From Streptococcus oralis (GTDB lineage Bacteria > Bacillota > Bacilli > Lactobacillales > Streptococcaceae), in the NCBI RefSeq assembly GCF_019334565.1, contig NZ_CP079724.1, positions 1,137,001 to 1,201,000 of the forward strand: a DNA stretch of 64,000 nt. Reading direction: 5' to 3'. Positions 28,544 to 37,698 of the stretch are shown here, piece by piece. Position 1 is the first letter of the stretch; each line of letters opens with the position of its first letter. A program made the translations under genes and the position numbers. Below the pieces are notes generated by a model that saw only the letters and a list, made by a program, of their open reading frames with translations, was not told where the DNA came from and did no database searches.

Positions 28544-28744
28544 TTATTTCAAGCGAGTAAGCATTGCTTTGATACGTTTGAAATCTCCTGAATGCACCAT
28601 AGATGCTTTACGAAGATGACGACGTTGTTTCTTAGTTTTTCCGTGGAAACGGTGAGAAGTGTAAGCACGGAAACGTTTAAGTCCACCAGAACCTGTACGT
28701 TTGAAACGTTTAGCTGATGCGCGGTGTGTTTTTTGTTTTGGCAT
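28544..28744 (-). CDS. rpmI: 50S ribosomal protein L35
   Basis: 66 aa, bL35: [20 protein letters not shown] and the lysine/arginine-rich body are typical. Second gene of the infC-rpmI-rplT operon, 32 nt after infC, with AAAGGAGAAAAA upstream of the ATG. Confidence 0.99.
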   Translation of the reverse strand: MPKQKTHRASAKRFKRTGSGGLKRFRAYTSHRFHGKTKKQRRHLRKASMVHSGDFKRIKAMLTRLK

Positions 28745-28776
28745 GATTTTTTCTCCTTTATTTAACTTTCTGACAA

Positions 28777-29307
28777 TTATTTTTTGTCAGTTGCTGGCGC
28801 CAACTGCATGAACATTTGGCGTCCATCCATCTTAGCTCGTTGTTCGATGATTGCAATATCTTGTGTTGCTTCAGCAAACTCGGCTAAAACTTTTGCACCA
28901 ATCTCTTTATGGGTGATCATACGCCCTTTAAAGCGAATGGATACCTTAACTTTATTTCCTTTTTCAAGGAACTTGCGTGCATTGCGAAGTTTTGTGTCAA
29001 AGTCACCCTTGTCAATAGTTGGACTCAGACGAACTTCTTTCACAGTAACAACACTTTGTTTTTTACGTTGTTCTTTTTGCTTTTTCTGGTACTCAAATTT
29101 GAACTTACCGTAGTCCATAATTTTAGCAACAGGTGGTTTTGCTTGGGGTTGAATCAATACTAAGTCAACATTTGCACTATCAGCTAATGCTTGCGCTTCA
29201 CTGAGTGGCTTGATGCCTAGCTGTTCTCCCTCAAGACCGATCAAGCGAACTTCACGTACACGAATTTCATCATTGATGAATAAGTCTTGCTTTGCTATGG
29301 TTTTCAC
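28777..29307 (-). CDS. infC: Translation initiation factor IF-3
   Basis: 176 aa if GTG 29307 is used (protein [13 protein letters not shown]...). The N-domain ([14 protein letters not shown]), linker ([17 protein letters not shown]) and C-domain ([19 protein letters not shown]) are complete. The start is uncertain: the only Shine-Dalgarno-like sequence, AGAGGTG, overlaps the GTG itself and is ideally spaced (6 nt) for an ATA codon at 29298. IF-3 genes elsewhere use rare starts (AUU in E. coli and Bacillus) for autoregulation. The longer frame to 29364 runs into the leader RNA and is rejected. Confidence 0.93.
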   Translation of the reverse strand: MKTIAKQDLFINDEIRVREVRLIGLEGEQLGIKPLSEAQALADSANVDLVLIQPQAKPPVAKIMDYGKFKFEYQKKQKEQRKKQSVVTVKEVRLSPTIDKGDFDTKLRNARKFLEKGNKVKVSIRFKGRMITHKEIGAKVLAEFAEATQDIAIIEQRAKMDGRQMFMQLAPATDKK

Positions 29308-29457
29308 CTCTTTTTTATTATTAGAGAAAAACAATAGCGGACTCGTAATGATACAAGCCCGCACGTTATGATAGCGTTTCTTAGAAACTTTTCATCCGTA
29401 GGGCCAGGCAACTTGATGTCACAAGGCGAGAAGCTCTCACTTCTGCTTTTCTCAACT
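29308..29457 (-). ncRNA. L20-type leader of infC-rpmI-rplT
   Basis: A 150-nt leader between the promoter and infC, rich in stems. The last hairpin (GCGGGCT / AGTCCGC, 29337-29362) is followed on the minus strand by a TATTGTTTTTCTC tail, as in a transcription attenuator. Position and arrangement fit the L20 autoregulatory leader of low-GC Firmicutes; I did not verify the consensus pseudoknot. Confidence 0.6.
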
Positions 29458-29462
29458 TTTAT

Positions 29463-29491
29463 ATGATACCAAGTTTTCTATTCCTTGTCAA
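29463..29491 (-). promoter_or_regulatory. infC operon promoter
   Basis: TTGACA, a 17-bp spacer and TATCAT on the minus strand, with a TGG extension before the -10. Confidence 0.85.
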
Positions 29492-29545
29492 GATAAAAAG
29501 TTATTTTTTCAAAAAACTTTCTGTTTTCTTCTTGATGTCCGCATC

Positions 29546-29576
29546 AAAAAGAGAGAACCATTCCGGTTCCCTCTCT
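29546..29576 (-). terminator. Terminator of the ABC-2 exporter genes
   Basis: Stem AGAGAGGGAACC / GGTTCTCTCT with a short loop, followed by TTTTTG on the minus strand, about 35 nt after the permease stop. Confidence 0.8.
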
Positions 29577-29611
29577 GTGTTAGTTTTTTCCTCATCCTCC
29601 GTATAGGAACG

Positions 29612-30796
29612 CTAAGACCTATTAAAAACTTCCTTTTTACGTGAACTTCCCCATCTTTCGATAAATAGAATCCCCACTAACAAAAGGATAATCAGGCAAG
29701 GAAGTAAGACCATCCCCATGCTCCAATTTAGATTGATATTATCAATTTGCTTAGGTAATCTTCCAGATAAAATCTCTACTGAACGCAAGTAAGTAAAGGG
29801 AATCAGATGTGCAATACTCTGAAGAGGCTGGATCGTTTGGATACCAAACAACAAGCCAACAATCCCAATGAGTGAAAGAAAGAGAACAGGCATTTTTTGC
29901 TTGAAAAAGTAAGCAATCAAGTAGACGACTTCCACAATGACGATAAAGGCTAAGAAAGCTAAGAGCAAGCTAGGAAATAACACATCTTGTATTTTTCCAA
30001 TAGTTACCTCTTGATTGGTTAAGCTATAGAACGGGTATGGATAATCTAACTGTCCAAAACCACTTATCAGACTTCCCACTAGAAAAGAAAATCCACAGAT
30101 TCCAATAAACAGCACGGTTACATAGCTCACCCCAACTCCAAGAGAGGACATGGCAAATGTCGCTTTTGAAAAAGGATATAACTGAGCTGTATCGAGATGA
30201 TTTTGATATCTTTCTGCGAACAGTTGTGTAAGCATAAAAATAATACCAATCACAAACAAGCTTGGGATGATAGCCTCTAAAATCCAGACAATCTGATCAA
30301 TCCCGTGGGTCGGATATTCTAAATTGTGGGCTTTTATATTCAAGGGATACAGGGCTTGGTAAATCTTCCGTTGGCGGTCGCTCGCCATTTTTAATTCAGA
30401 GCTAGAAGTCGGTTGATTTGACATAACTTCATAATTCTTCTCTTCATCTTGCCACTGCAAATAATAGGCTTCTTTCCAGCGTCCTTCTTTTAACAAAGCC
30501 AGAATTTCTTTCTTTTGAGTCAAAAGATTTTTTTGCGAGTCTAAATTACTTTTAACAATCTGGTATTCCTCCGAGCTGGTGTCAGACATTTGGGAAAGCT
30601 TCACTTCATTTTCATTGACGATTCTCTCATCTTTTACAAGACGGGTTTCCAACTCGCTCTCCAAGCTGTGTGAGTTTGCAGTCTGACTATTTAAATAAAA
30701 GGTAACACCGAGTACAGATGCAAATAAAAGTAAGATAATCCAGTTTAAACGACTTTTGAAAACTTTCTTTAATAAAAATAGGCTAATATCTTTCAT
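29612..30796 (-). CDS. ABC-2 type permease
   Basis: 394 aa. One N-terminal transmembrane segment (about 17-33) is followed by an extracytoplasmic coiled-coil-like region (about 40-160, many Glu/Lys) and then five or six transmembrane segments. Its start overlaps the ATPase gene stop by 4 nt. With a decayed peptide gene upstream, the pair looks like a bacteriocin export or self-immunity transporter. The substrate is not proven. Confidence 0.8.
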   Translation of the reverse strand: MKDISLFLLKKVFKSRLNWIILLLFASVLGVTFYLNSQTANSHSLESELETRLVKDERIVNENEVKLSQMSDTSSEEYQIVKSNLDSQKNLLTQKKEILALLKEGRWKEAYYLQWQDEEKNYEVMSNQPTSSSELKMASDRQRKIYQALYPLNIKAHNLEYPTHGIDQIVWILEAIIPSLFVIGIIFMLTQLFAERYQNHLDTAQLYPFSKATFAMSSLGVGVSYVTVLFIGICGFSFLVGSLISGFGQLDYPYPFYSLTNQEVTIGKIQDVLFPSLLLAFLAFIVIVEVVYLIAYFFKQKMPVLFLSLIGIVGLLFGIQTIQPLQSIAHLIPFTYLRSVEILSGRLPKQIDNINLNWSMGMVLLPCLIILLLVGILFIERWGSSRKKEVFNRS

Positions 30797-31386
30797 AACG
30801 GAACCTCTTCTATCTGCCCCTGACGAATGGTTACGATGCTATCGCAAATCTCCATTAACTCCTCTTTGTAGTGGGAACTCAAAAGAACCAGCTGTTCTTT
30901 TCTATCGATTTGTGCCAGCCTATCAAAAAACTTCTGTCGATAATACTCATCTAAGCCATTTGTTATCTCATCCATGAGCCAGCATTTCGCCTGACTGAGG
31001 AAATACATAGCAATCACCAAGCGTTGCTTCATCCCTAAGGAATACTTGCGGATGGGAAGGTTGATATAGTCAGACATTTCCCAGTAATCAATTTCATCCC
31101 TCAAGTTTAGGTCTGACTTCCAGATGTTTTTTATGAGACGAAGGTAGTCCATCCCACTTAAGTTTCCATCCAGCCATTCAACGCTCTCATAATAAAACAA
31201 AGAAGGAGGAACTGCGATGTGTCCACTACTAAGGGGAAGCAACTTGCTCATAGCTCGGAATAGTGTCGTCTTTCCCGAGCCATTGATAGCAAGAAGGCCA
31301 TAAATCCTACCCTTTTTAAAGGTGAAATCAACATCTTGCAAGATGACTTGTCGCGTTTTTAAGGTAACATGAGTAAGATTTATCAT
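30793..31386 (-). CDS. ABC transporter ATP-binding protein
   Basis: 197 aa, short for an ATPase subunit. The Walker A region reads LAINGSGKTT, so the first Gly of the usual GxxGxGK is Ala. The signature is YSLGMKQRL and Walker B CWLMDEIT, with a switch His in LSSHY. A strong AAGGAGGGC site precedes the ATG. First gene of a two-gene exporter unit downstream of a bacteriocin-like pseudogene. Confidence 0.85.
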   Translation of the reverse strand: MINLTHVTLKTRQVILQDVDFTFKKGRIYGLLAINGSGKTTLFRAMSKLLPLSSGHIAVPPSLFYYESVEWLDGNLSGMDYLRLIKNIWKSDLNLRDEIDYWEMSDYINLPIRKYSLGMKQRLVIAMYFLSQAKCWLMDEITNGLDEYYRQKFFDRLAQIDRKEQLVLLSSHYKEELMEICDSIVTIRQGQIEEVPL

Positions 31387-31418
31387 ATACAGCCCTCCTT
31401 TTTCTCACTCTTTATCGA

Positions 31419-31676
31419 TTAATAGCCTCCGCTGTAGTAGTTTATGACCTCATAACGATTGTAATTCCATCCTCCGCCAATTTTATACTCAGAATAGACC
31501 ATAACGGGCTAGAAATGTATTGATGGTTGTGATAGTTAGTACTATATTCCCACATAGTATTCCAATCATACCAATATTTTTTAGTGACTGTTACAGCAGA
31601 TGCAATGGATTGAAAAAGACCAATAGAGTATAAACTAGCTAATAAAACGGGTTTTACTGATTTTTCATGTTTTCAT
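31419..31676 (-). pseudogene. Decayed secreted bacteriocin-like peptide gene
   Basis: The 31387-31781 gap has no intact ORF but holds coding remnants on the minus strand. An ATG at 31676 is followed after one extra A by a signal peptide in another frame (KPVLLASLYSIGLF ... IASA) and a mature part with TKKYWYDWNTMWEYS. After a second frame change it ends in GGGWNYNRYEVINYYSGGY and TAA at 31419. The small aromatic-rich secreted peptide next to an ABC exporter recalls lactococcin-972-like loci, but the family is tentative. Confidence 0.5.
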
Positions 31677-31781
31677 TGCATTTATATCTTTACTATTGGA
31701 GACGCTTTCATTATATCGTTTTTCCCTATATTATGCAACAGATTATTTGTTTATTTTACTAATATATAACATCTTTTCTTT

Positions 31782-34022
31782 CTAACGAACCGTTTCAATT
31801 CTCCAACTATTCCACCCTGTAAAGCGGATAGCCCCTTGCTGGTCAGTTCGGTAGATATTACTCTTGATACTTTCCAGTCGTGTCAAGGTTTCCTGATGGG
31901 GGAGTTTCGCACGATTGCTCTTTCCGACTGAAATGAGAGTAATTTCTGGTTTGATTTTTTCTAGGAAAGCTGGATTTGATGAGGTTTTAGCACCATGTTG
32001 GCCTGCTTTCAGGACATCCACCTCTAAGCCAGGGTATTGCTTTAGAAGATCCTTCTCTCCCTTCTCTTTCAAATTTCCTGTGAAGAGAAAGTGCTTATCC
32101 AAAAGTTTTCCATAAAGAACCAGAGAATCATCACGATTCCCATCTCCAATCTTCCTTGGAGATAGGACTTCTAAGAAACTGCCAAAAATCGGGAAATTCT
32201 CCCCAGCTACCACACTACGTACCTTGTTTTGACTTGCTTCTAGTTCCGCTACAAATTCCTTCTGTGTCAGACTTCCTTTTGATACTAAAATCTCTCCGAC
32301 ATGAAAAGCCTTGGTTACCTCCAGCAAATCGCCAATATGCTCCTTATCTGTATTTGTCAAAATCAGCTGGTCAATCTTGTCTACTCCTCGACTTTTAAGA
32401 TAGGGAATCAAGGTTCTCTGGGCATTGTTGGTTGTCGCCTTTTCTTGCCAAGCTTGGATTTTCTTGTCAGATTCTGCCTTACCACCCACATCTATGAGAA
32501 TGGTTTTACCAGTTACATCCCGTAGGAAAATACTTTCACCTTGCCCCACATCCAACATGATGATTTCATTTTCAAGTGGATGCTTGGTCAGGAAAAAGAG
32601 ACCCACAATAAAGAGACTAAATCCTGCTAGTCTTTTGATGTTTTTCCTCATGTCATAGACCAAGGCTAATGAAACTAACAGTAGAATCAACAGCCATGCA
32701 TTGGGTTGACCAAAGACCAGAGGCCTGCTTGCCAGCTGCGATACCAAGCGAATGATGTTCTCCAACCACTCAAAGACAAAGTTAAACTGAGTGACTGGGT
32801 AAACAAAAGACAGAATAAATAAGATGGACAAAAGTGGCAAAAAGACCACATCAAACAGAAAGGAAAATACAAAGGTCAAAAGGATAGACCAAGGCTGAAA
32901 TTCTGCAAAATAGAAGGATAGAATAGGCAATATTCCCAAGGAAATGACCAGACTTTCTCTAGCAACAGCCTTGAGTCCCTCCCCTTCTTTACTAGTCATG
33001 GTCAAGATAAAAGCGTATGCGCAGGACAAGACTCCTCCTGCTGTCAAGAAAAAGTTGGGCATGATGATAAAGAGGCCAAGGATCGTCAAGGCAAAATTAT
33101 CCAAACCCTTAACACCATGTTGGGCCAGTAACTTTTGCAAGAGACTGCGAATAACAGATGCTGAAAATCCTGTCAGACCTGCATAGATAAGAGAAAAGGG
33201 ATAAGTTAGCCACTTCAACTTTTCTTGAGTTAAGCCCAATCGCAAGAGGAGTTTCTTAAAGGCATCCATGAAAAAGCCTACCTGCATACCCGACAAGGCA
33301 AAGAGATGGATAATTCCAAGACTGGAATAGAGCTCATTCATCTCCTCAAAGTCCGTGTCCAAATGTCCTAAAAGAAGACCTGTCATATAATTGCGCATAG
33401 GATCTGGAAAGCGCATCTTGATCCAAACTACAGCCTTCCGACGTAAACCAGACAGATTTTCTCCTATATCCCAACTTCTAACCTGTTTCATTGACTGGAT
33501 ACTCTTGATAGTCAAAATTTGGTAAATTCCTTGAGTCTTCAGATAGGCTTGGTAGTTAAAGCCACCAAAATTCCTCTGAACTTCAGGCTCTGAAAGTTTT
33601 CCTTCTATCTCTATCTCATGAAGGTCTGTTAAGGCCTGAAAGAGCTCTTTCTCTTCCTCGGACTGTAGCTTATAATAAACTTGGAAGGTGCGGCCCTCAG
33701 CCTTGCCCCGAAAGGACAGACTGTCTCCATTGACTTTGATGGTATCTGGTAAAATCCGTACCCTCTCAACAGAATCCGCTAGGTTTTGACTTGCTTGTGT
33801 CTGTTGCCAATTTTGAAACAAAAACCAAATTCCAAAAACTCCACAAATCGCTAGAACTCTACCGGCCGATTTCCAAGGAAATTGAAAAAAGAGACAGATG
33901 AGTAGAAAAACAAAGCCTAGTAAAGCAAGATAAGATACTGAGAAAATGGCATAGTAAGGCCAGAGTAACAGAAAACTCAGATAGATTAGGGGGATAGGGA
34001 AATTCTTAATCCACTGTGACAT
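31782..34022 (-). CDS. comEC: ComEC/Rec2 DNA uptake channel
   Basis: 746 aa. N-terminal membrane segments flank an OB-like domain, a central competence domain with many transmembrane helices (GLLLGH, LFALSGMQVGFF) follows, and then a metallo-beta-lactamase-like domain from about residue 490 (MLDVGQGESIFL, ILIDVGG). The usual metal-binding HxHxDH is degenerate (TNTDKEHIGD). It forms the channel that passes single-stranded DNA into the cell. It overlaps comEA by 17 nt and shares its competence promoter. Confidence 0.94.
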   Translation of the reverse strand: MSQWIKNFPIPLIYLSFLLLWPYYAIFSVSYLALLGFVFLLICLFFQFPWKSAGRVLAICGVFGIWFLFQNWQQTQASQNLADSVERVRILPDTIKVNGDSLSFRGKAEGRTFQVYYKLQSEEEKELFQALTDLHEIEIEGKLSEPEVQRNFGGFNYQAYLKTQGIYQILTIKSIQSMKQVRSWDIGENLSGLRRKAVVWIKMRFPDPMRNYMTGLLLGHLDTDFEEMNELYSSLGIIHLFALSGMQVGFFMDAFKKLLLRLGLTQEKLKWLTYPFSLIYAGLTGFSASVIRSLLQKLLAQHGVKGLDNFALTILGLFIIMPNFFLTAGGVLSCAYAFILTMTSKEGEGLKAVARESLVISLGILPILSFYFAEFQPWSILLTFVFSFLFDVVFLPLLSILFILSFVYPVTQFNFVFEWLENIIRLVSQLASRPLVFGQPNAWLLILLLVSLALVYDMRKNIKRLAGFSLFIVGLFFLTKHPLENEIIMLDVGQGESIFLRDVTGKTILIDVGGKAESDKKIQAWQEKATTNNAQRTLIPYLKSRGVDKIDQLILTNTDKEHIGDLLEVTKAFHVGEILVSKGSLTQKEFVAELEASQNKVRSVVAGENFPIFGSFLEVLSPRKIGDGNRDDSLVLYGKLLDKHFLFTGNLKEKGEKDLLKQYPGLEVDVLKAGQHGAKTSSNPAFLEKIKPEITLISVGKSNRAKLPHQETLTRLESIKSNIYRTDQQGAIRFTGWNSWRIETVR

Positions 34023-34656
34023 AATCTTTTAGCTTTTCTATGGTCTTAGCGCCAATACCAGAGACTTTCTTTAATTCATCTACCGACTTGAATTTGCCAT
34101 TTGCCTCACGATGGTCGATAATATCCTGTGCTCGCTTTCTTCCCAAGCCTTTGACCTGCTTGAGTTCTTCCAGACTAGCTTTATTGAGGTTGACCTTCTT
34201 ATCTTTACTTGTCGAAGGAGTCGTTCCTGAGGCAGCCTGCTGACTAGCCGCTTCTTCTCCCTTAGTTGGAACATAGACAAGAGCCTCGTCACTGACTTTC
34301 TGTGCTAGATTGAGCGACTTGCTATCTGCCTCATCTGTCAAGCCACCTGCCTTCTGAACGGCATCATGAACTCGACTTCCTACTGGCAAATCATAAATCC
34401 CTGGCGATTTAACAGCACCTTTGACATCTACCGTGATTAGATCTTGTTCAGCAGATTCTTCCTTTTCTTCCTTCTTGATTTCCTTTTCAGATGATGAATC
34501 CTTTGAAACAGCTGCAACTTCAGCCTGCAAATTTGTTTCTGTGACGGGTTTTTGTGTAGATGGTTTTAGCAAGAAAAATCCGCCCAAGGCCAAACCCAAA
34601 CCAGCACAGATGACAATGATTTTATACTCTTTGATTTTCTCGATAATTGCTTCCAT
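34006..34656 (-). CDS. comEA: ComEA DNA receptor
   Basis: 216 aa. N-terminal membrane anchor (about 12-30), acidic/Lys spacer, SLBB domain (ITVDVKGAVKSPGIYDLP) and C-terminal helix-hairpin-helix pair (LNKASLEELKQVKGLG, LKKVSGIGAKTIEKL) that binds double-stranded DNA. AGAGGAGAAAAT precedes the ATG. A ComX-type box lies 20 nt upstream, so it is a late competence gene. Confidence 0.95.
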   Translation of the reverse strand: MEAIIEKIKEYKIIVICAGLGLALGGFFLLKPSTQKPVTETNLQAEVAAVSKDSSSEKEIKKEEKEESAEQDLITVDVKGAVKSPGIYDLPVGSRVHDAVQKAGGLTDEADSKSLNLAQKVSDEALVYVPTKGEEAASQQAASGTTPSTSKDKKVNLNKASLEELKQVKGLGRKRAQDIIDHREANGKFKSVDELKKVSGIGAKTIEKLKDYVTVD

Positions 34657-34675
34657 ATTTTCTCCTCTCTTAAGT

Positions 34676-34683
34676 TATTCGCA
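34676..34683 (-). promoter_or_regulatory. ComX (SigX) cin-box of comEA-comEC
   Basis: The minus strand reads TGCGAATA, one base off the consensus TACGAATA, at the right distance from the comEA ATG. It would be read by the competence sigma factor. Confidence 0.7.
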
Positions 34684-34691
34684 AGAGAAAG

Positions 34692-34721
34692 AAAAAAACA
34701 GCTGAAAAATCTTTTCACCTG
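34692..34721 (-). terminator. Terminator of the GNAT gene
   Basis: Stem CAGGTGAAAA / TTTTCAGCTG (one mismatch) followed by T7 on the minus strand, just after the GNAT stop and directly before the cin-box. Confidence 0.75.
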
Positions 34722-34722
34722 C

Positions 34723-35292
34723 TTATTTATTTGCAAAATAGTCTTCCTTAGTCAAGACATAATGAACCCTTGTGATCATTCGACCTGGTTCTTTATTATC
34801 CATTCTGGCATAGGGTTCTTCGTGGGAAAAACGCATACCTGATTTCTCCATGACCTTTCCTGATGCGGGATTGTCTTTATCGTGAAGAGCGGTCAACTTG
34901 TTCATTCCAATCTTCTCAAAAGCCAGTTCAATCACGGCACGATTGGCTTCTGTCATCAATCCCTGATTCCAATACTTTTGGTTGATAATGTAACCAATAG
35001 CTGCTTTTTTGAGAAGGGGGTCGATCTTGTGCAAGTCAATGGTACCAATAAACTGACCATTGCTTTTTAATTCGATTCCCCAACGGCCCAAGGGACTAGC
35101 CAAGTAAAACTGAGCGATGTTGTTCTTGGTTTCTTCTAGGCTTTGATTTGTTGGAAAAGTGTAGCGTGTATTTTCTCTGTCTGAGGCATACTCAAACATA
35201 GCTTCTGCATCGTCCAAGGTTACAGGTCGGAGCAACAAACGCTCCGTTTCTATTGATGGATACTGGGCAAATTTCACAAATATTGATTCCAT
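34723..35292 (-). CDS. GNAT acetyltransferase (RimJ/RimL-like)
   Basis: 189 aa. TERLLLRPVTLDDAEAMFEYA at the N-terminus, YIINQKYWNQGLMTEANRAV (acetyl-CoA-binding region, here NQGLMTEA) and a NPASGKVMEKSGM motif near the end fit the RimJ/RimL group, which acetylates N-termini or small amines. The substrate is unknown. Single gene with its own terminator. Confidence 0.88.
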   Translation of the reverse strand: MESIFVKFAQYPSIETERLLLRPVTLDDAEAMFEYASDRENTRYTFPTNQSLEETKNNIAQFYLASPLGRWGIELKSNGQFIGTIDLHKIDPLLKKAAIGYIINQKYWNQGLMTEANRAVIELAFEKIGMNKLTALHDKDNPASGKVMEKSGMRFSHEEPYARMDNKEPGRMITRVHYVLTKEDYFANK

Positions 35293-35360
35293 ACTTTTCC
35301 CTCCATTAGAGTTTGATTCTCACTAGTCTAGCATAAATAAATTTGGATGACAAGTTTTTC

Positions 35361-35389
35361 TTGATTTTTGAAGCGGTTTCATATACAAT
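35361..35389 (+). promoter_or_regulatory. ald promoter with a cre-like site in the spacer
   Basis: TTGATT, a 17-bp spacer and TACAAT. The spacer contains TTGAAGCGGTTTCA (35368-35381), which matches 12 of 14 positions of a CcpA cre consensus. Binding there would block the promoter, giving carbon catabolite repression. Confidence 0.45.
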
Positions 35390-35468
35390 AAAACCATCAC
35401 ATTTTTGATTTATGAACTGGAATGTGACAACTAAAACAATCCCGTCAATTGAAAGGTAGGTTATCTCT

Positions 35469-36581
35469 ATGTTAATCGGAATTCCAAAAGAAATTAAAAA
35501 TAACGAAAACCGCGTTGCCCTCACTCCTGCTGGCGTCCACAGTTTAGTCAGCCGTGGACATCGCGTCCTCATCGAAACAAATGCTGGTCTCGGTTCAGGA
35601 TTTACTGATTCGGACTATCAAAAGCAAGGAGCTGAGATTGTCGCTACTGCTGCTGAAGCCTGGGCTGCCGAGTTAGTCGTGAAAGTAAAAGAGCCACTAG
35701 CTTCTGAATATGGTTATCTGCGCGACGATCTTCTTCTCTTCACCTACTTGCACATGGCCGCTGCGCCAGAATTAGCAGAAGCTATGTTAGCAGCCAAAAC
35801 AACAGGAATTGCCTATGAAACTGTTCGTGACAATCAAGGACAACTACCGCTCCTCGTTCCTATGAGTGAGGTTGCAGGTCGTATGGCTGTTCAAATCGGA
35901 GCTCACTTCCTTACTAAGCAAGCTGGTGGTTCTGGTGTCCTACTAGGTGGTGTACCAGGTGTTCCAAAAGGAAAAGTAACCATCATCGGTGGTGGTGTCG
36001 TCGGTACACATGCTGCCCGCATTGCCCTTGGTCTTGGTGCTCAAGTGACTATTTTAGATATCAGCGCTAAGCGTCTCTCAGTTCTAGAAGAAGTCTTTGG
36101 AAACCAAATCCAAACTCTTATGTCTAATTCATTCAACATCGAAGCAAGTGTGAGAGATGCTGATGTGGTGATTGGTGCAGTTCTCATCCCTGGTGCCAAA
36201 GCACCGAAATTGGTGACAGATGAGATGGTCAAACAAATGCGTCCAGGCTCTGTCATTGTTGACGTTGCCGTTGACCAAGGTGGCGTTATCGAGACAGCTG
36301 ACCGTGTGACAACACACGATGAACCTGTCTATGAAAAATACGGTGTTCTCCACTATGCCGTTGCCAATATCCCTGGTGCGGTCGCCCGTACTTCTACTAT
36401 CGCCCTAACCAATGTCACTCTTCCTTATATCGAGGCATTGGCTGGCAAAGGATTCACACAAGCAATTGCTGAAGATGAAGGCTTGCGTCAAGGTGTGACC
36501 ACTTATAAAGGTTACTTAACTAGCCTCCCAGTTGCTCAAGGCCTCGCTAAAGAGCACACGTCTATCGACGAACTTGTTTAA
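35469..36581 (+). CDS. ald: Alanine dehydrogenase
   Basis: 370 aa, intact. It reversibly converts L-alanine to pyruvate and ammonia with NAD. N-terminal [20 protein letters not shown], catalytic Lys and His in VKVKEP and YLHMAA, and the NAD fold [20 protein letters not shown] are present. AAAGGTAGG precedes the ATG. It is flanked by a candidate cre/promoter and a strong terminator. Confidence 0.95.
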   Translation: MLIGIPKEIKNNENRVALTPAGVHSLVSRGHRVLIETNAGLGSGFTDSDYQKQGAEIVATAAEAWAAELVVKVKEPLASEYGYLRDDLLLFTYLHMAAAPELAEAMLAAKTTGIAYETVRDNQGQLPLLVPMSEVAGRMAVQIGAHFLTKQAGGSGVLLGGVPGVPKGKVTIIGGGVVGTHAARIALGLGAQVTILDISAKRLSVLEEVFGNQIQTLMSNSFNIEASVRDADVVIGAVLIPGAKAPKLVTDEMVKQMRPGSVIVDVAVDQGGVIETADRVTTHDEPVYEKYGVLHYAVANIPGAVARTSTIALTNVTLPYIEALAGKGFTQAIAEDEGLRQGVTTYKGYLTSLPVAQGLAKEHTSIDELV

Positions 36582-36598
36582 AGCTAGACACTCATTAA

Positions 36599-36630
36599 AA
36601 AAAAGCAGTTCACATCTGAACTGCTTTTTT
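36599..36630. terminator. Bidirectional terminator, ald/phoH
   Basis: Stem AAAAAAGCAGTTC / GAACTGCTTTTTT with a 6-nt loop between the convergent ald and phoH genes. Confidence 0.9.
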
Positions 36631-36631
36631 G

Positions 36632-37618
36632 CTATTCTGTTTCTTCCTTCTTTTCTTCATTTTTAACTGAAGCTGGTTCATAAGCTCGGATAATCTGAGC
36701 GACAACTGGATGGCGAACCACATCCTTGGCTGAAAAATGAACAAAGTCGATTTGGTGAATGTTCTTGAGCTTTTCTTGGGCATCAATCAAACCGGACTTG
36801 ACGTTACGTGGCAGGTCAATCTGACTGATATCTCCATTGACAATCATCTTCGAATTAAATCCTAAACGAGTCAAGAACATCTTCATCTGCATGATGGTCG
36901 TATTTTGTGCTTCATCGAGAATGACAAAGGCATCATCCAAGGTCCGCCCACGCATGTAGGCAAGAGGCGCTATTTCGATAATTTCACGCTCCATAAGACG
37001 AGTCGTTTGGTCTTTGCCGAGAATCTGATACAAGGCATCATAAACTGGTCGAAGATAAGGATCCACCTTCTCCTTAAGATCACCCGGAAGAAATCCTAGA
37101 CTCTCACCTGCTTCCACTGCTGGACGAGTAAGGATAATCCGCTTGACTTGCCCACGTTTAAGAGCTGTCACTGCCAAGGTCACTGCAAGAAAGGTCTTCC
37201 CTGTCCCTGCAGGTCCGATTCCAAAGGTCACATCATGCTGTTTGACACTGTCCACATAAAGCTTTTGACCCAAGGTTTTGACACGGATCGGTTTCCCAGT
37301 ATTGTCTTTGATAATTTCTTCTTCGTAAAGGGCGACAAACTTGTCGATTTCATCGTTTTTGACCATGCTAATCGCAGTCACCACATCTGGCGTGCCAACG
37401 GTCATCCCCCGATTCACCAAGACCATCAAAGCCTGAATAACCTGACGGGCTTCCTCACAGGCAGTCTCTTCGCCCAAAACCTGGACAATCTCCGTACGGG
37501 CATGAATCACCACATCGAGCTCTTCTTCCATCAAACGAAGATGGCGCTCGTTGGATCCAAAAAGATGGAACAAGTCATCTGGATGACTCAGTTGAATGTC
37601 TATTGAATGTTCCTTCAA
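36632..37618 (-). CDS. phoH: PhoH-like ATPase
   Basis: 328 aa. An N-terminal KH-like segment is followed by a RecA/SF1-type ATPase: Walker A GPAGTGKTFLA and Walker B FVILDEAQNTT. Proteins of this family are linked to RNA metabolism, and it is often found with ybeY. The start is TTG at 37618, supported by AGAGAGG 8 nt upstream; an ATG is not available nearby. Confidence 0.92.
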   Translation of the reverse strand: MKEHSIDIQLSHPDDLFHLFGSNERHLRLMEEELDVVIHARTEIVQVLGEETACEEARQVIQALMVLVNRGMTVGTPDVVTAISMVKNDEIDKFVALYEEEIIKDNTGKPIRVKTLGQKLYVDSVKQHDVTFGIGPAGTGKTFLAVTLAVTALKRGQVKRIILTRPAVEAGESLGFLPGDLKEKVDPYLRPVYDALYQILGKDQTTRLMEREIIEIAPLAYMRGRTLDDAFVILDEAQNTTIMQMKMFLTRLGFNSKMIVNGDISQIDLPRNVKSGLIDAQEKLKNIHQIDFVHFSAKDVVRHPVVAQIIRAYEPASVKNEEKKEETE

Positions 37619-37698
37619 ATAAAGAACCTCTCTAATCCGTTTATTTCTTTTTATTATAGCAAAGAGAACAATAAAATACTAGCCTCATCTCATTGTCT

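Noticed and set aside
29308..29364. Upstream extension of infC
   Set aside because: It runs into the leader attenuator, and all IF-3 proteins begin near the KTIAKQ segment.
31690..31710. cre site (TGAAAGCGTCTCCA) near the bacteriocin-like remnant
   Set aside because: Two mismatches in key positions and no intact gene to regulate.
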